A stretch of DNA of 49,323 nucleotides from Rhodoferax sp. OV413 (GCA_943330915.2 CALQJO020000019.1:1-49323); one strand, 5' to 3'. Counted from the first letter of the stretch, positions 9,025-17,749 are shown. The notes: generated by a model from the letters alone, not told the origin. Numbers and translations are program-made.

Positions 9025-9932
9025 GACTTATAGCGATGCGAAGTGTATCTGCATGCCTGATAGTGCTGGTTGTGCTCTGGTTCGGACTGGATAACCGGGC
9101 TGTCGCGCAGCGCACCATCATTCACGAAGAACGGTCTCAGTACCGGGACGTGGTTGTGACTGAGTTTAATAATCAACGCTGCATGTTGTTTAACGTGCAT
9201 CGCGGCGATATGAATCAGACCTGTATTGATCTGCGTGATCCAAAGCGGCTGGTCTTTAACTACACCCGCATGAGTTTTGCCGGGCTGCTGCTTAACCCGG
9301 ACCCTCAACGAATTCTGGTGGCAGGTTTGGGTGGCGGGACAATCCCTATGGTAATGCGCGAACTATTCCCGGCCGCGCGGATCGATGTGTTGGAGGTAGA
9401 CCCGGCGGTGTTGACGGTGGCCAAAGCGTATTTCAACTTTGTTGAAGATGAGCAGTTGGTCAATCATGTCGTTGATGCCCGCGTGTTTATTAAGCGTGCC
9501 GGACTTCGCGGAGAACAATATGACTACATTGTGCTGGATGCGTTTTCCGGTGAATACATTCCCGAACATATGTTGACGCAGGAGTTTCTGCAGGAGGTCA
9601 GCCAGATTCTCACGCCAGACGGCGTGCTGGTTGCCAACACTTTTGCATCCAGCCGTTTGTACGACTATGAGTCAGTAACCTACCGGGCGGTATTCGGCGA
9701 GTTTTTTAACTTCAAAACCGCCGGCAGCGGCAATCGCATCATTCTCGCTAAAAAGCAGGCCTTGCCCTCTATCGCCTCTTTAAATGCGCCGGCGCGTCAG
9801 CTGTTTGAGCGTTTACAGCCTTACGGCATCAACCTGCTGGAGTATCCGGCGCAGCTCAGCACAAGGCCGGACTGGGATGTGGATACCCGCGTGCTCACGG
9901 ATCAGTATTCGCCGGCCAATCTGCTTAACTGA
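9021..9932 (+). CDS. Spermidine-synthase-like protein, catalytic (methyltransferase-fold) half
   Basis: 303 aa. An N-terminal hydrophobic segment of about 20 residues ending in A-V-A-Q suggests a membrane anchor or signal peptide. The polyamine-synthase-like Rossmann domain follows, with the nucleotide-binding loop LVAGLGGGTIPMVM (about residues 100-113), acidic strand end L-E-V-D-P and the DAFSGEYIPEH active-site strand. The ATG overlaps the previous stop (ATGA), which fixes the start. A true SpeE exists elsewhere in the window, so this is not the housekeeping spermidine synthase. Its aminopropyl acceptor, if any, is unknown and the domain may face the periplasm. It converges on the YeeE gene with an 8-base overlap. 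Confidence 0.78.
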   Translation: MRLIAMRSVSACLIVLVVLWFGLDNRAVAQRTIIHEERSQYRDVVVTEFNNQRCMLFNVHRGDMNQTCIDLRDPKRLVFNYTRMSFAGLLLNPDPQRILVAGLGGGTIPMVMRELFPAARIDVLEVDPAVLTVAKAYFNFVEDEQLVNHVVDARVFIKRAGLRGEQYDYIVLDAFSGEYIPEHMLTQEFLQEVSQILTPDGVLVANTFASSRLYDYESVTYRAVFGEFFNFKTAGSGNRIILAKKQALPSIASLNAPARQLFERLQPYGINLLEYPAQLSTRPDWDVDTRVLTDQYSPANLLN

Positions 9933-10359
9933 TCGCTTTGGTGCGGGACTTTTCGATCAGCTCGTAGATCGCCATGCCGGCCACCATAGCCACCACAAAC
10001 ACGATGGCTTTGGGTGCGCCGGTTCCAAAAGCCACCAGCGCCGGGCCAGGGCAAAAGCCAGCCAGGCCCCAGCCTATTCCGAACCCCAGACTGCCCATGA
10101 TCAGACGGCTATCCAGGTCTTGCCGGGTAGGCAGGCGCAAGGGTTCTCCCCACAACGAATGTGTGCGGCCCTTGATCAGCGTAAACGCCACCACGCCCAC
10201 TGCAATGGCGCCTCCCATCACCAGCATCAGCGACGGATCCCAGTTGCCGGTGATATCCAGAAACGACAAAACCTTGTCTGGGTTAGCCATGCCTGAAACC
10301 AGAAGGCCAATACCAAAAATCAAGCCGGTAACAAATGCAGATACAAAGTGTTTATTCAT
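9925..10359 (-). CDS. YeeE/YedE family membrane protein (sulfur transport domain), second half
   Basis: 144 aa membrane protein with four hydrophobic segments. The motif GLAGFCPGPALVAFG contains the Cys-Pro-Gly signature of YeeE/YedE (sulfur transport, formerly DUF395) proteins. GAGGAAAACC precedes the ATG at 10359. It starts 11 bases after the partner half and belongs to the operon regulated by the BigR-like protein. In the studied YeeE the Cys residues pass thiosulfate through the membrane. In bigR-type operons the split pair is thought to move reduced sulfur species, probably out of the cytoplasm. Direction here is inference. Confidence 0.88.
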   Translation of the reverse strand: MNKHFVSAFVTGLIFGIGLLVSGMANPDKVLSFLDITGNWDPSLMLVMGGAIAVGVVAFTLIKGRTHSLWGEPLRLPTRQDLDSRLIMGSLGFGIGWGLAGFCPGPALVAFGTGAPKAIVFVVAMVAGMAIYELIEKSRTKAIS

Positions 10360-10370
10360 GATGGTTTTCC

Positions 10371-10805
10371 TCAGAGTCCCAGTAAATGGCGCACGATGTA
10401 GACCGTTACAAAACCGGTAAACATAAAGGCCACTGTGGCGACAATCGATCGGGGTGACAGCCGTGAGATACCACAAACGCCATGACCACTGGTACAGCCG
10501 GAGCCATAACGGGTGCTGATGCCAACAATCAGGCCGGCAATGATCAGCAGCGGATATCCTGCATCAATCTGCATCTCGGGCAGTGGCCCGGTCAGCAACC
10601 AGGCTGTTGGCGCCAGCACCATGCCGGCAACAAACAGCGCGCGCCATAGCACATCGCCTTTTTTGGGTATCAATAATCCACCCAGAATGCCTGAAATGCC
10701 TGCAATCCGGCCGTTGAGCAAAATGAACATCGCCGCAGCTATGCCAATGATCACTCCGCCCGACAACGATGCCCATGGTGTGAAACTTGTCCAGTCGATA
10801 CTCAT
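10371..10805 (-). CDS. YeeE/YedE family membrane protein (sulfur transport domain), first half
   Basis: 144 aa with four hydrophobic segments. The stretch [19 protein letters not shown] carries the two cysteines of the family signature GCTSGHGxCG, the proposed thiosulfate-binding site in YeeE. AGGAG lies 8 bases before the ATG. The start overlaps the stop of the ArsR-family gene by four bases (10802-10805), so repressor and transporter are coupled. Together with the next gene it reconstitutes one full-length YeeE-like transporter in two polypeptides. The context with a persulfide dioxygenase points to handling of sulfide, persulfide or thiosulfate. Confidence 0.9.
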   Translation of the reverse strand: MSIDWTSFTPWASLSGGVIIGIAAAMFILLNGRIAGISGILGGLLIPKKGDVLWRALFVAGMVLAPTAWLLTGPLPEMQIDAGYPLLIIAGLIVGISTRYGSGCTSGHGVCGISRLSPRSIVATVAFMFTGFVTVYIVRHLLGL

Positions 10806-11170
10806 TGTGTGTGCTCCTGATTACAAAAAATGTCATGAAGTTGATGGAGGACGGTCAGCGCTGGCCCTGGGCTGACACGATAAAAGATATGTTTGCCTTC
10901 GCGCCGGGTATCTACCAGGCCCTCGCGGCGCAGCACGCCAAGTTGCTGGGAAAGGCTGGGTTGACGAATATCCAGACCGCTTTCCAGTTCACTGACACAC
11001 ATCTCTTGCTGGCTTAACTGGCATAGCAGCAGCAAGCGGTCTTCATGGGCCAGCGTCCGCAACAGATTGACGGCATCTGCGGCGTTGGTGCGCATCTGGC
11101 TGATGTCTATGTCGGCTGATTTTGTTGCCTTATTACTGACAGCGATCAAGGCATTGGATGTTGGCCGCAT
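10802..11170 (-). CDS. bigR: ArsR family transcriptional repressor, BigR/YgaV-like persulfide sensor
   Basis: 122 aa winged-helix regulator. The recognition region [19 protein letters not shown] and wing [12 protein letters not shown] match BigR and YgaV closely. Two cysteines stand where the sensing pair is expected: one in Q-E-M-C-V-S-E-L-E (about residue 58) and one near the end in I-F-C-N-Q. In BigR this pair forms a disulfide or polysulfide link in the presence of H2S-derived persulfides and releases DNA. AGGAG lies just before the ATG. It is first in the operon bigR-yeeE-yeeE and divergent from the persulfide dioxygenase gene, so it probably controls both from the AT-rich gap. Confidence 0.88.
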   Translation of the reverse strand: MRPTSNALIAVSNKATKSADIDISQMRTNAADAVNLLRTLAHEDRLLLLCQLSQQEMCVSELESGLDIRQPSLSQQLGVLRREGLVDTRREGKHIFYRVSPGPALTVLHQLHDIFCNQEHTQ

Positions 11171-11214
11171 GTACGCTCCTGTATTCAGTGTTTGACGTGC
11201 TTGTGTGGGTTATG

Positions 11215-11275
11215 GTTAAGATATAAATAATATATACCTAAATATAATGTATTCAAGTAAATTATCTGCATAATG
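11215..11275. promoter_or_regulatory. AT-rich shared operator/promoter region of the sulfur module
   Basis: This part of the 157-base divergent gap is strongly AT-rich against its surroundings and contains overlapping short inverted repeats, for example TATA-N8-TATA within TATATACCTAAATATA. BigR is known to bind AT-rich imperfect palindromes, so this is the likely operator. The exact base pairs contacted cannot be assigned. Confidence 0.5.
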
Positions 11276-11327
11276 TGAAAATAGTGTCAGACCTAACTGC
11301 ATTTCAAACCCATTCAATAGGAGCAAT

Positions 11328-12194
11328 ATGATGAAAAAGCCACAAGTAGAAGCCTTTCTTGATCGGGACTCCGAGACCTTCACCTATGTTGTTTACGATC
11401 ACATCGGCGGTCATGCTGCCGTTATTGATCCGGTACTTGATTATGACCCCAAATCCGGTCGCACCCGCACCGACGGCGCACAGCGTGTCATCGATTTTGT
11501 CCGCACACACAATCTGACCGTTGACTGGGTGCTGGAGACACATGCCCACGCCGATCATCTGTCAGCAGCGCCGTTTGTGCGTGAGCAAGTAGGCGGAAAG
11601 ATTGCGATCGGTGAAAAAATTACTGCGGTGCAATCGATCTTCAAAAACGTCTTTAATCTGGAAAAACAGTTTCTGGTTGACGGCAGTCAGTTTGATAAAT
11701 TGTTTGCCGAGGGTGAATCATTCAACATCGGTGACATCAACGCTGAAGTCATCTACACACCCGGTCACACGCCGGCGGATATGTCATGGAGAATCGGTGA
11801 TGCCGTGTTTGTCGGCGACACCCTCTTTATGCCAGATGTTGGCACCGCCCGCTGCGACTTTCCGGGTGGTAACGCACATACCTTGTATCAATCCATTCAG
11901 ACGCTGTTGAGCATGCCGGAGGATACACGCTTGTTTATGTGTCACGATTATCCGGCAGACAAACGTGAACACGCGTACCTGACAACGGTAGCTGAGCAGA
12001 AAAAGCACAATATTCATGTGCATGATGGCGTGACGGAACAGCAGTTTGTTGCGATGCGCGAAGCCAGAGACAAAACTCTGGAGATGCCGCGGCTGATTCT
12101 GCCGTCAATTCAGGTAAACATCAGAGCCGGTAAAATGCCGCCAGCAGAGGATAACGGCACTGTGTACTTCAAGATCCCGGTCAATGTGTTGTAA
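11328..12194 (+). CDS. blh: MBL-fold persulfide dioxygenase (Blh/ETHE1-like)
   Basis: 288 aa metallo-beta-lactamase-fold enzyme. THAHADHLS (about residues 70-78) gives the HxHxDH motif; the later TPGHTPAD, FVGDTLF and CHDY segments provide the other iron ligands. The family oxidises glutathione persulfide to sulfite and glutathione. The length and the RCDFPGGNAHTLYQSI segment match Blh of bigR operons. The divergent bigR-yeeE-yeeE operon supports a role in removing sulfide-derived persulfide while the transporters move the products. The ATG at 11328 follows GGAG; a second ATG lies one codon later. No rhodanese domain is fused. Confidence 0.92.
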   Translation: MMKKPQVEAFLDRDSETFTYVVYDHIGGHAAVIDPVLDYDPKSGRTRTDGAQRVIDFVRTHNLTVDWVLETHAHADHLSAAPFVREQVGGKIAIGEKITAVQSIFKNVFNLEKQFLVDGSQFDKLFAEGESFNIGDINAEVIYTPGHTPADMSWRIGDAVFVGDTLFMPDVGTARCDFPGGNAHTLYQSIQTLLSMPEDTRLFMCHDYPADKREHAYLTTVAEQKKHNIHVHDGVTEQQFVAMREARDKTLEMPRLILPSIQVNIRAGKMPPAEDNGTVYFKIPVNVL

Positions 12195-12206
12195 CGGGAC
12201 CGGGAT
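12174..12206. terminator. Hairpin spanning the blh stop codon
   Basis: ATCCCGGT at 12174-12181 pairs with ACCGGGAT at 12199-12206, enclosing the last codons of blh. There is no T-run on either side, so it may be a factor-assisted bidirectional end between the convergent blh and fnr genes rather than a classic intrinsic terminator. Confidence 0.4.
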
Positions 12207-12220
12207 TCAAGTTACGTGGG

Positions 12221-13024
12221 TTACTCGCAAAGAATGGCTTTTAATTTTTCCATTTCTTTGATTTCGATTTCCCGGTTCTTGACCAGTAACAGCTCTTTCT
12301 TTTGCAGCGATGAAAAAACACGGCTAACGGTTTCCAGCGTGAGCCCCAGGTATTCACCAATATCACTGCGCGTCATGTGCAGAATAAAACGGTCCGGCGA
12401 CAACTGGCAGCGTGCATAGCGTGCTGACAGGCTCAGCAGGAATGAAGCAAGACGCTGTTCCGCGGTGTAGCTGCTCAGCAAGGTATGAATTTGTTGGTCT
12501 TTGACAATTTCGTTACTCATGATGGCAAAAAAACGGCTTTGCAAATTGGGCAGCTGATGACTCAGACGTTCCAGCTGTGAGAACGGTATTTCGCAGATCG
12601 ACGCGTGCTCAAGCGCCATCGTGGACACGCCATGAATTCGACTGCCGATACCATCCATACCAATAATTTCGCCGGGCATAAAAAAGCCGGTGACGCGGCT
12701 CTGCCCATCCGCACCCAGAAGATACGATTTGAAACTGCCGCTGCGCACGGCAAACACAGAGCGGAACTCATCGCGTTGACGGTAAATGTGTTCGCCTTTT
12801 CGTAGCGGACGGTTACGCTCGATAATTTCGTCAAGTTGTACAATCTCGGTTTTGTTAAGCGAAATCGGCAGACACAGATCACTCAGCCGACAGTTGCTGC
12901 AACTGACACCAGGATTCTGCGGGCAGGGTCTGCCGGCGGACTGTGTGCCGGAACCTGCTAGCGGCACCGATGCTGGTTGTTTGCTGTTGATTCCAATAAA
13001 ACCGTTCATGGATTGATTAGACAT
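12221..13024 (-). CDS. fnr: FNR/ANR-type oxygen-sensing transcriptional regulator
   Basis: 267 aa Crp/Fnr-family protein. The N-terminal C-S-N-C-R-L-S-D-L-C cluster and a fourth cysteine in A-S-I-C-E-I-P give the four ligands of the oxygen-labile [4Fe-4S] cluster. The cyclic-nucleotide-like barrel, the dimer helix and a helix-turn-helix MTRSDIGEYLGLTLETVSRV follow; E, S and R in LETVSR are the base-reading residues of FNR, implying a TTGAT-N4-ATCAA target. The ATG at 13024 is used; a TTG ten codons upstream is possible. The gene lies 36 bases behind uspA in the same direction, so both share the upstream region with its FNR-like site. Confidence 0.93.
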   Translation of the reverse strand: MSNQSMNGFIGINSKQPASVPLAGSGTQSAGRPCPQNPGVSCSNCRLSDLCLPISLNKTEIVQLDEIIERNRPLRKGEHIYRQRDEFRSVFAVRSGSFKSYLLGADGQSRVTGFFMPGEIIGMDGIGSRIHGVSTMALEHASICEIPFSQLERLSHQLPNLQSRFFAIMSNEIVKDQQIHTLLSSYTAEQRLASFLLSLSARYARCQLSPDRFILHMTRSDIGEYLGLTLETVSRVFSSLQKKELLLVKNREIEIKEMEKLKAILCE

Positions 13025-13060
13025 AATGGCTCTTTGGCTCGTCTGTGTGTGCAATGTAAC

Positions 13061-13504
13061 TTAGTGAAGTTTCCCGACACGTACGGTCATGATATCGCAG
13101 GGGGCGCCGTGCAAAACTTTGTTGGCAGTAGAACCCAACAATAACTTCCATCCCGTTGTACCATGGCTGCCGATGACAATCAGGTCAGCATGAATGTCTT
13201 CTGCCATACTGCGAACTTCAGTTGCTGCAGCGCCGGCCAATACCATTTGACGATTGCTTTGGATGCCATGTTTCCCTGCGATGCTCGCAAGTCGCTGCGC
13301 AGCGATGGCCATCGATTCTTCCTGTAACTTGGTGAGGTTTATTGCGTAAGCATCAATAGGGTAAGCGGCAGCCACGGGTTCCAACACGTGTACCAGCATT
13401 ATTCGGTCAGTTTGATTGTCGGCAAGCTCGATCGCGCGTTCGATAATTCTGTCAGATTCATTAGAAAGATCGACGGCCACTAAGAGATTTTTATAGCTCA
13501 TCAC
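13061..13504 (-). CDS. uspA: Universal stress protein UspA family
   Basis: 147 aa single-domain Usp. The N-terminal NLLVAVDLS and the C-terminal GSHGTTGWKLLLGSTANKVL show the G-x2-G-x9-G-S ATP-binding pattern. The proposed start is GTG at 13504, directly followed by an ATG, with GGAGG at ideal spacing. The gene is followed by fnr after 36 bases. A divergent tandem-Usp gene starts about 215 bases away, so the intergenic region may drive both in stress or low oxygen. The specific partner or ligand is unknown. Confidence 0.9.
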   Translation of the reverse strand: MMSYKNLLVAVDLSNESDRIIERAIELADNQTDRIMLVHVLEPVAAAYPIDAYAINLTKLQEESMAIAAQRLASIAGKHGIQSNRQMVLAGAAATEVRSMAEDIHADLIVIGSHGTTGWKLLLGSTANKVLHGAPCDIMTVRVGKLH

Positions 13505-13547
13505 ATGGTCCTCCTGATCAAATTTCTATCATTTAATTCAAAAATAG

Positions 13548-13561
13548 TTGTGATTGATCAA
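13548..13561. promoter_or_regulatory. Candidate FNR/ANR binding site
   Basis: TTGTGATTGATCAA fits the TTGAT-N4-ATCAA consensus in 8 of 10 informative positions: the right half is perfect and the left half has two mismatches. It lies between uspA-fnr and the tandem-usp gene, about 44 bases from the uspA start, so it could autoregulate the fnr operon or activate usp genes under oxygen limitation. Confidence 0.5.
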
Positions 13562-13718
13562 TTGCAGTCTAACCGAGTGCCTGTTAAATGAGAAGCGCAG
13601 AGCCTGACCCTGCCAGGGTCATTGATTGCCACAGCAGTGTTCTTCGCTTAGTCTGCAACTGAACACACTGTTCCGGAGAAAAATAATTTTCACCACACAG
13701 GAATGGAAGGAGATCCCC

Positions 13719-14639
13719 ATGTTATCTGTCAAAAAGATACTGGTTATTATTGAACCCGGCCAGGATTCGCAGCTTGCGCTCGATAAGTCCCTACGTCTGG
13801 CGCGCGCCACCGGTGCTGCTCTGGATCTACTGATTTGTGACCACAGCAGTTATCTGGAAGATGGGTTCTACTTTGATCCACCTCAGGCTGCAATCCTGCG
13901 ACAAGAACATTTGAACCGCAACCGCCAGTTGCTTGACGACATGGCAACCGTTATTCGCCAGCAAGGTTTTGCTGTCACTGTTGATGCGTTGTGGGGAAAT
14001 CCGCCCTATCGCCAGATTATTCACAAAGTGTTGTCGAGCAAGCCTGATCTTCTGGTGCAAAGCACCCGTCATCACGAAAAAATGTCACGATTGTTGTTGT
14101 CTCACCAGGACTGGCAATTGCTTCGCTTCTGCCCTTGCCCGGTGTTACTGGTCAAAGACAGACCCTGGCCAGCGCATCCTGCCTTTGTGGTAGCGGTTGA
14201 CCCGGATCATGCCAATGACAAACCTGCCGATCTTGATCAACAGCTGACGGCGGCCGGGCAGTTGCTGGCAGGGTCAACACAGGGAGACGTATGTCTGTTT
14301 CATTCCTGTTTTCAGCCACCGGTGTCCGGTCTGTATGCGCTTCGCCCCGATATTGATGCCTACCGTGAAAAGACCGCTGCGTTGCTTGGCAAGTTCGGCA
14401 TAATGCCGTCTAAATTGCGACTCGATGAAAGGGAGGTCACGGAATCATTGCCGGCATTTCTTGCGGAAACCAACGCCAGTGTGTTGGTTATGGGAGCAGT
14501 TTCGCGCTCCGCTCTTGACCGCTTTCTGGTGGGCAGCACGGCAGAAAAGCTCCTCGATCTTGTTAATCAGGATGTGCTGATTATCAAGCCTGAAGGGTTC
14601 ACAGATACGGTGAAAAAAGCCACGCTATCGAATCTCTGA
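13719..14639 (+). CDS. Tandem universal stress protein (UspE-like)
   Basis: 306 aa with two Usp domains. The first starts at SVKKILVIIEPG and ends with FCPCPVLLVKDR; the second starts near FVVAVDPDHAND and ends with GAVSRSALDRFLVGSTAEKLL, which keeps the G-x9-G-S-T nucleotide-binding pattern. The first domain lacks a clear version of this pattern (Q-S-T-R-H-H instead), as in UspE. The ATG at 13719 is chosen because GGAAGGAG lies in front of it. Its 3' end overlaps the convergent cardiolipin synthase gene by 41 bases. Confidence 0.85.
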   Translation: MLSVKKILVIIEPGQDSQLALDKSLRLARATGAALDLLICDHSSYLEDGFYFDPPQAAILRQEHLNRNRQLLDDMATVIRQQGFAVTVDALWGNPPYRQIIHKVLSSKPDLLVQSTRHHEKMSRLLLSHQDWQLLRFCPCPVLLVKDRPWPAHPAFVVAVDPDHANDKPADLDQQLTAAGQLLAGSTQGDVCLFHSCFQPPVSGLYALRPDIDAYREKTAALLGKFGIMPSKLRLDEREVTESLPAFLAETNASVLVMGAVSRSALDRFLVGSTAEKLLDLVNQDVLIIKPEGFTDTVKKATLSNL

Positions 14640-16026
14640 TTTTCACCGGTAGCGAACGCTGTTCGATCTGTTCCAGAGTGATAGGCGTGCTCTTCACTTC
14701 GCGTTCATAAAAGTACTGCTGAAGAGCTGCGTTCACACTGGCAGAAAAAATTTCAACGCCCAATTCATAGTTCAGCCGCAGGCTGCGCTGGTCGATATTG
14801 GCTGAACCAATGAGTGAATACTGGCTGTCGATCAGGAGTATTTTTGAGTGCACAAACGGAGCCGGCTGCTGCTTGATCTCAATGCCGGCCTCCAGAAGTT
14901 GGCGCATGGAGTTTTGCATCGCCCAATGCACAGGTTTGATGTTGTTGTGGCCGGGCACCAGAATACAGACCTTTACGCCCCGCAGATGAGCCGCAATCAG
15001 CACGCCAATCATGTCGAGCATGGGCAGAAAATAGGGTGTCATGATCAGCACCTGATGCTGAGCCGCTGATATAACACTGACCATCAGATAATTCAGCTTG
15101 TCGATGTCTTTGTTAGGCCCGTCCAGAATGAGGCGAGCCCAGATATCAGATTGAATTTGTAAGCGGTTAGTGCCAATAAACTCGGGTGCGTCGTGTTCGT
15201 CTTTGCAGTACGCCCAATCCTTCCAGAAAGCCCATTCAAGCTCATCAACAATTTTACCTTTAAGACGGAAATGCAGATCCAAAACGCGATTCGGATTCTG
15301 GTCTCGCATCGCCAGGTGTCGGTCGCCAATATTCTGCCCGCCGGTAAAAGCCCATTCACCATCAATGATCAGCAGTTTACGGTGATTGCGCATGTTGAGA
15401 TTCAGCGCGGGTGGGAACAGGGTCAGGGGATTAAATCTGCAAAAAGGAATGCCCAGTTTCAACAGGTGATTTCCTATTCTGGGCAGGGTCATAAACTCAC
15501 CCATGCCATCGATGATGACCTTCACCTCAACACCTCTTTGCACGGCGGCCGCCAGAGCGTCTGCAATTGCCAGACCGCTGCTGTTGTGGTCAAAGATGTA
15601 AGAGGCCAGCAACACGCGTGAGCGGGCGTGGTGAATGGCTTCGATCATCGCCGGGTACAATTGTTCGCCATTCTCGAGCAGAACCAGTTCGCTGCAGTCG
15701 CTGAGCCCTCTTCGGGTGAGATTCTCACCAATGCCGGACAATGGGCGGAAGTTTGTGCCTTCAGGCTCGCTCACTGTGTCCAGATATTGGCGGGGAATTT
15801 TGATGCGATAGTCGCGCTTGGCCTTGTGATTGATGCGGTTGATACCAAACAACAGGTAAATCAGCGGCCCTGCCACTGGCAAAATAATGCACAACGCAAT
15901 CCAGCCAAACGCGGCTTTGGAGTCGCGCTTGTTGAGCAGGATGTGGCCAGCGGCCATTAAACCCATCATCAGCCATAGAAGCGGCAAGGCATAAAACAGC
16001 AGATCGCCAGCTGATATTGTCTCCAT
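14599..16026 (-). CDS. cls: Cardiolipin synthase (ClsA type)
   Basis: 475 aa phospholipase-D-family enzyme that condenses two phosphatidylglycerol molecules into cardiolipin and glycerol. Two N-terminal membrane helices (about residues 5-25 and 38-62) precede two HKD motifs: NHRKLLIIDGEWAFTGGQNI and VHSKILLIDSQYSLIGSANI, each with H-x-K-x4-D. Length and layout equal ClsA. It is the last gene of a minus-strand run speD-speE-EEP-cls with gaps of 27 and 43 bases, and ends overlapping the tandem-usp gene. Confidence 0.93.
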   Translation of the reverse strand: METISAGDLLFYALPLLWLMMGLMAAGHILLNKRDSKAAFGWIALCIILPVAGPLIYLLFGINRINHKAKRDYRIKIPRQYLDTVSEPEGTNFRPLSGIGENLTRRGLSDCSELVLLENGEQLYPAMIEAIHHARSRVLLASYIFDHNSSGLAIADALAAAVQRGVEVKVIIDGMGEFMTLPRIGNHLLKLGIPFCRFNPLTLFPPALNLNMRNHRKLLIIDGEWAFTGGQNIGDRHLAMRDQNPNRVLDLHFRLKGKIVDELEWAFWKDWAYCKDEHDAPEFIGTNRLQIQSDIWARLILDGPNKDIDKLNYLMVSVISAAQHQVLIMTPYFLPMLDMIGVLIAAHLRGVKVCILVPGHNNIKPVHWAMQNSMRQLLEAGIEIKQQPAPFVHSKILLIDSQYSLIGSANIDQRSLRLNYELGVEIFSASVNAALQQYFYEREVKSTPITLEQIEQRSLPVKIRDSIAWLFSPYL

Positions 16027-16069
16027 GGTGCTCTTCCCGGACTGGGTGGTTCATGCATTAAAAACGCGT

Positions 16070-16834
16070 TTATGACAAAACTGATGACAGTTGCACATCG
16101 GTCATCAGTGCACAGTGATCTGAAAATTCGCGCCAGTTGTCACCTGACAGAATCTGGCAATCCTGTACATCAAAGCCTCGCAGGTAGATGCGATCCATGG
16201 ACAGTATTGGCAAAAAAGCCGGAAATGTCCTGGCGCAGCGACCGTTGGCACTCTCATGTGCTTCCTGTAGTCCCAAAGTTTTTTTTAAGGTTGCGTGTGT
16301 TGTCCGTCGCCAGTCATTCAGGTCTCCGGCGATGATTAACGGGTGTTCATCAGGAACTACACGTCGAACATAGTCAATCAGCCGCATAACCTGTAGTTTG
16401 CGCTCGTGCTCCAGCAAGCCCAGATGAATGCAGATCAGATGGATGCTGCCGTTATCCGTACCGGCAATGGTGCCGTGCAGAAAACCGCGCTGCGAGAAGT
16501 TAACAAACGATGCGTCAATATTGTCCCAATTGATAAACGGGTGCGCGCTCAGGATTGCATTGCCATGGTGTCCATGCTGATAAATGGCGTTTTTTCCGTA
16601 GGCATGGTGTGGCCAGACAGAATCCGCCAGATACTCCAGTTGAGTGCCTTCAGGCCAGTGTTGCACATGTTGGCGGTGACGCTCATTGTCACCAACCACT
16701 TCCTGAAGAAAAACCAGGTTGGCGTTACTGGCGCGAAGATGCTCGCGAATATGAGATAACACAAGTCGCCTGGGGCCGAGTGCAAATCCTTTATGAATGT
16801 TTAGCGTCAGGATTCTGAATGGCTGGGCGGACAT
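16070..16834 (-). CDS. Endonuclease/exonuclease/phosphatase family protein (YbhP-like)
   Basis: 254 aa single-domain EEP fold. The catalytic set is visible in order: L-N-I-H-K-G (Asn), F-L-Q-E-V (metal Glu), GDLNDWR (Asp and Asn) and F-S-D-H-C-A-L (Asp-His). No signal peptide is seen. E. coli ybhP sits directly beside the cardiolipin synthase gene clsB, and here the same type of gene sits 43 bases before a cls gene, which supports a link to phospholipid metabolism. The substrate (DNA, phosphoinositide-like lipid or another phosphodiester) is unknown. Confidence 0.85.
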   Translation of the reverse strand: MSAQPFRILTLNIHKGFALGPRRLVLSHIREHLRASNANLVFLQEVVGDNERHRQHVQHWPEGTQLEYLADSVWPHHAYGKNAIYQHGHHGNAILSAHPFINWDNIDASFVNFSQRGFLHGTIAGTDNGSIHLICIHLGLLEHERKLQVMRLIDYVRRVVPDEHPLIIAGDLNDWRRTTHATLKKTLGLQEAHESANGRCARTFPAFLPILSMDRIYLRGFDVQDCQILSGDNWREFSDHCALMTDVQLSSVLS

Positions 16835-16861
16835 GTTGGACCCAAGGGACGGTAATTGATG

Positions 16862-17749
16862 TCATCGGACTCGGTCAGCATACTCGCCTGGCAGCATGTC
16901 CAGCAAATAGCGAGGCAATGCAAACGCAGCCAGGTGCAGCTCGGGCGTGTAATAACGTGACGGAATATTCTGCGCCTGCCAGCGTTGATGCAGCGTATCC
17001 AATGTGATGTTCAGTAGATCGGGATTATCGCTGGCCCATGCAAAGGTCATCAGACCACCGATATAACTGGGCACAGCCGCGCTATAAAAACGCCAGTCTT
17101 TGAATAACCGGGAAAGTCGTGCAGCTGTATCCGTGAATTCAGATGTCTGCATAAACGGCACGCCATTTTGCGTCACCAACACCCCGCCGGGGTTCAGACT
17201 GCGTTGGCAACCGGCATAAAAATCTTTACTGAACAGCACCTCTCCCGGCCCTACCGGATCGGTAGAGTCGGAAATAATCACATCAAAGCGCTCTGGTGTG
17301 GTTTGCACAAAATCAAAACCATCGCCGATCACGATGTGTGCGCGCGGATCATCATAGGCGCCATTGCTGTGACCAGGAAACCAGGTTTTTGATAATTCAA
17401 TCACCGATGGATCGATCTCCACCTGCGTTACGTGTTTCACAGTCTTGTGACGGCAGACTTCACGCAGGATGCCACCATCGCCGCCACCGATGATCAGCAC
17501 GCGTTGCGCGTTGCCATGAGCGATCAGCGGAACATGTGTGAGCATTTCGTGATAAATAAATTCATCACCTTCGGTGGTTTGCACAATACCATCCAGCGCA
17601 AGCACCCGCCCGAATTGCTCATTGCGAAAGATCAACAGATGCTGATGTGCGGACTTTTCCTCAAACAATATCTCATCAACACGAAAGCTCTGACCGTAGG
17701 AGGAGTACAGTGTCTCTGTCCACAGAGGTTGTGCAGTAAGTGCTGTCAA
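16862..17749 (-). CDS. speE: Spermidine synthase SpeE
   Basis: 295 aa aminopropyltransferase transferring the aminopropyl group of decarboxylated AdoMet to putrescine. The N-terminal W-T-E-T-L-Y-S-S-Y-G-Q-S, the nucleotide loop LIIGGGDGGILREV and ISDSTDPVGPGEVLF, with the catalytic aspartates, are all present. The ATG overlaps the speD stop by four bases, so SpeD and SpeE are translationally coupled and supply the substrate in sequence. It is cytoplasmic, with full family length. Confidence 0.95.
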   Translation of the reverse strand: MTALTAQPLWTETLYSSYGQSFRVDEILFEEKSAHQHLLIFRNEQFGRVLALDGIVQTTEGDEFIYHEMLTHVPLIAHGNAQRVLIIGGGDGGILREVCRHKTVKHVTQVEIDPSVIELSKTWFPGHSNGAYDDPRAHIVIGDGFDFVQTTPERFDVIISDSTDPVGPGEVLFSKDFYAGCQRSLNPGGVLVTQNGVPFMQTSEFTDTAARLSRLFKDWRFYSAAVPSYIGGLMTFAWASDNPDLLNITLDTLHQRWQAQNIPSRYYTPELHLAAFALPRYLLDMLPGEYADRVR

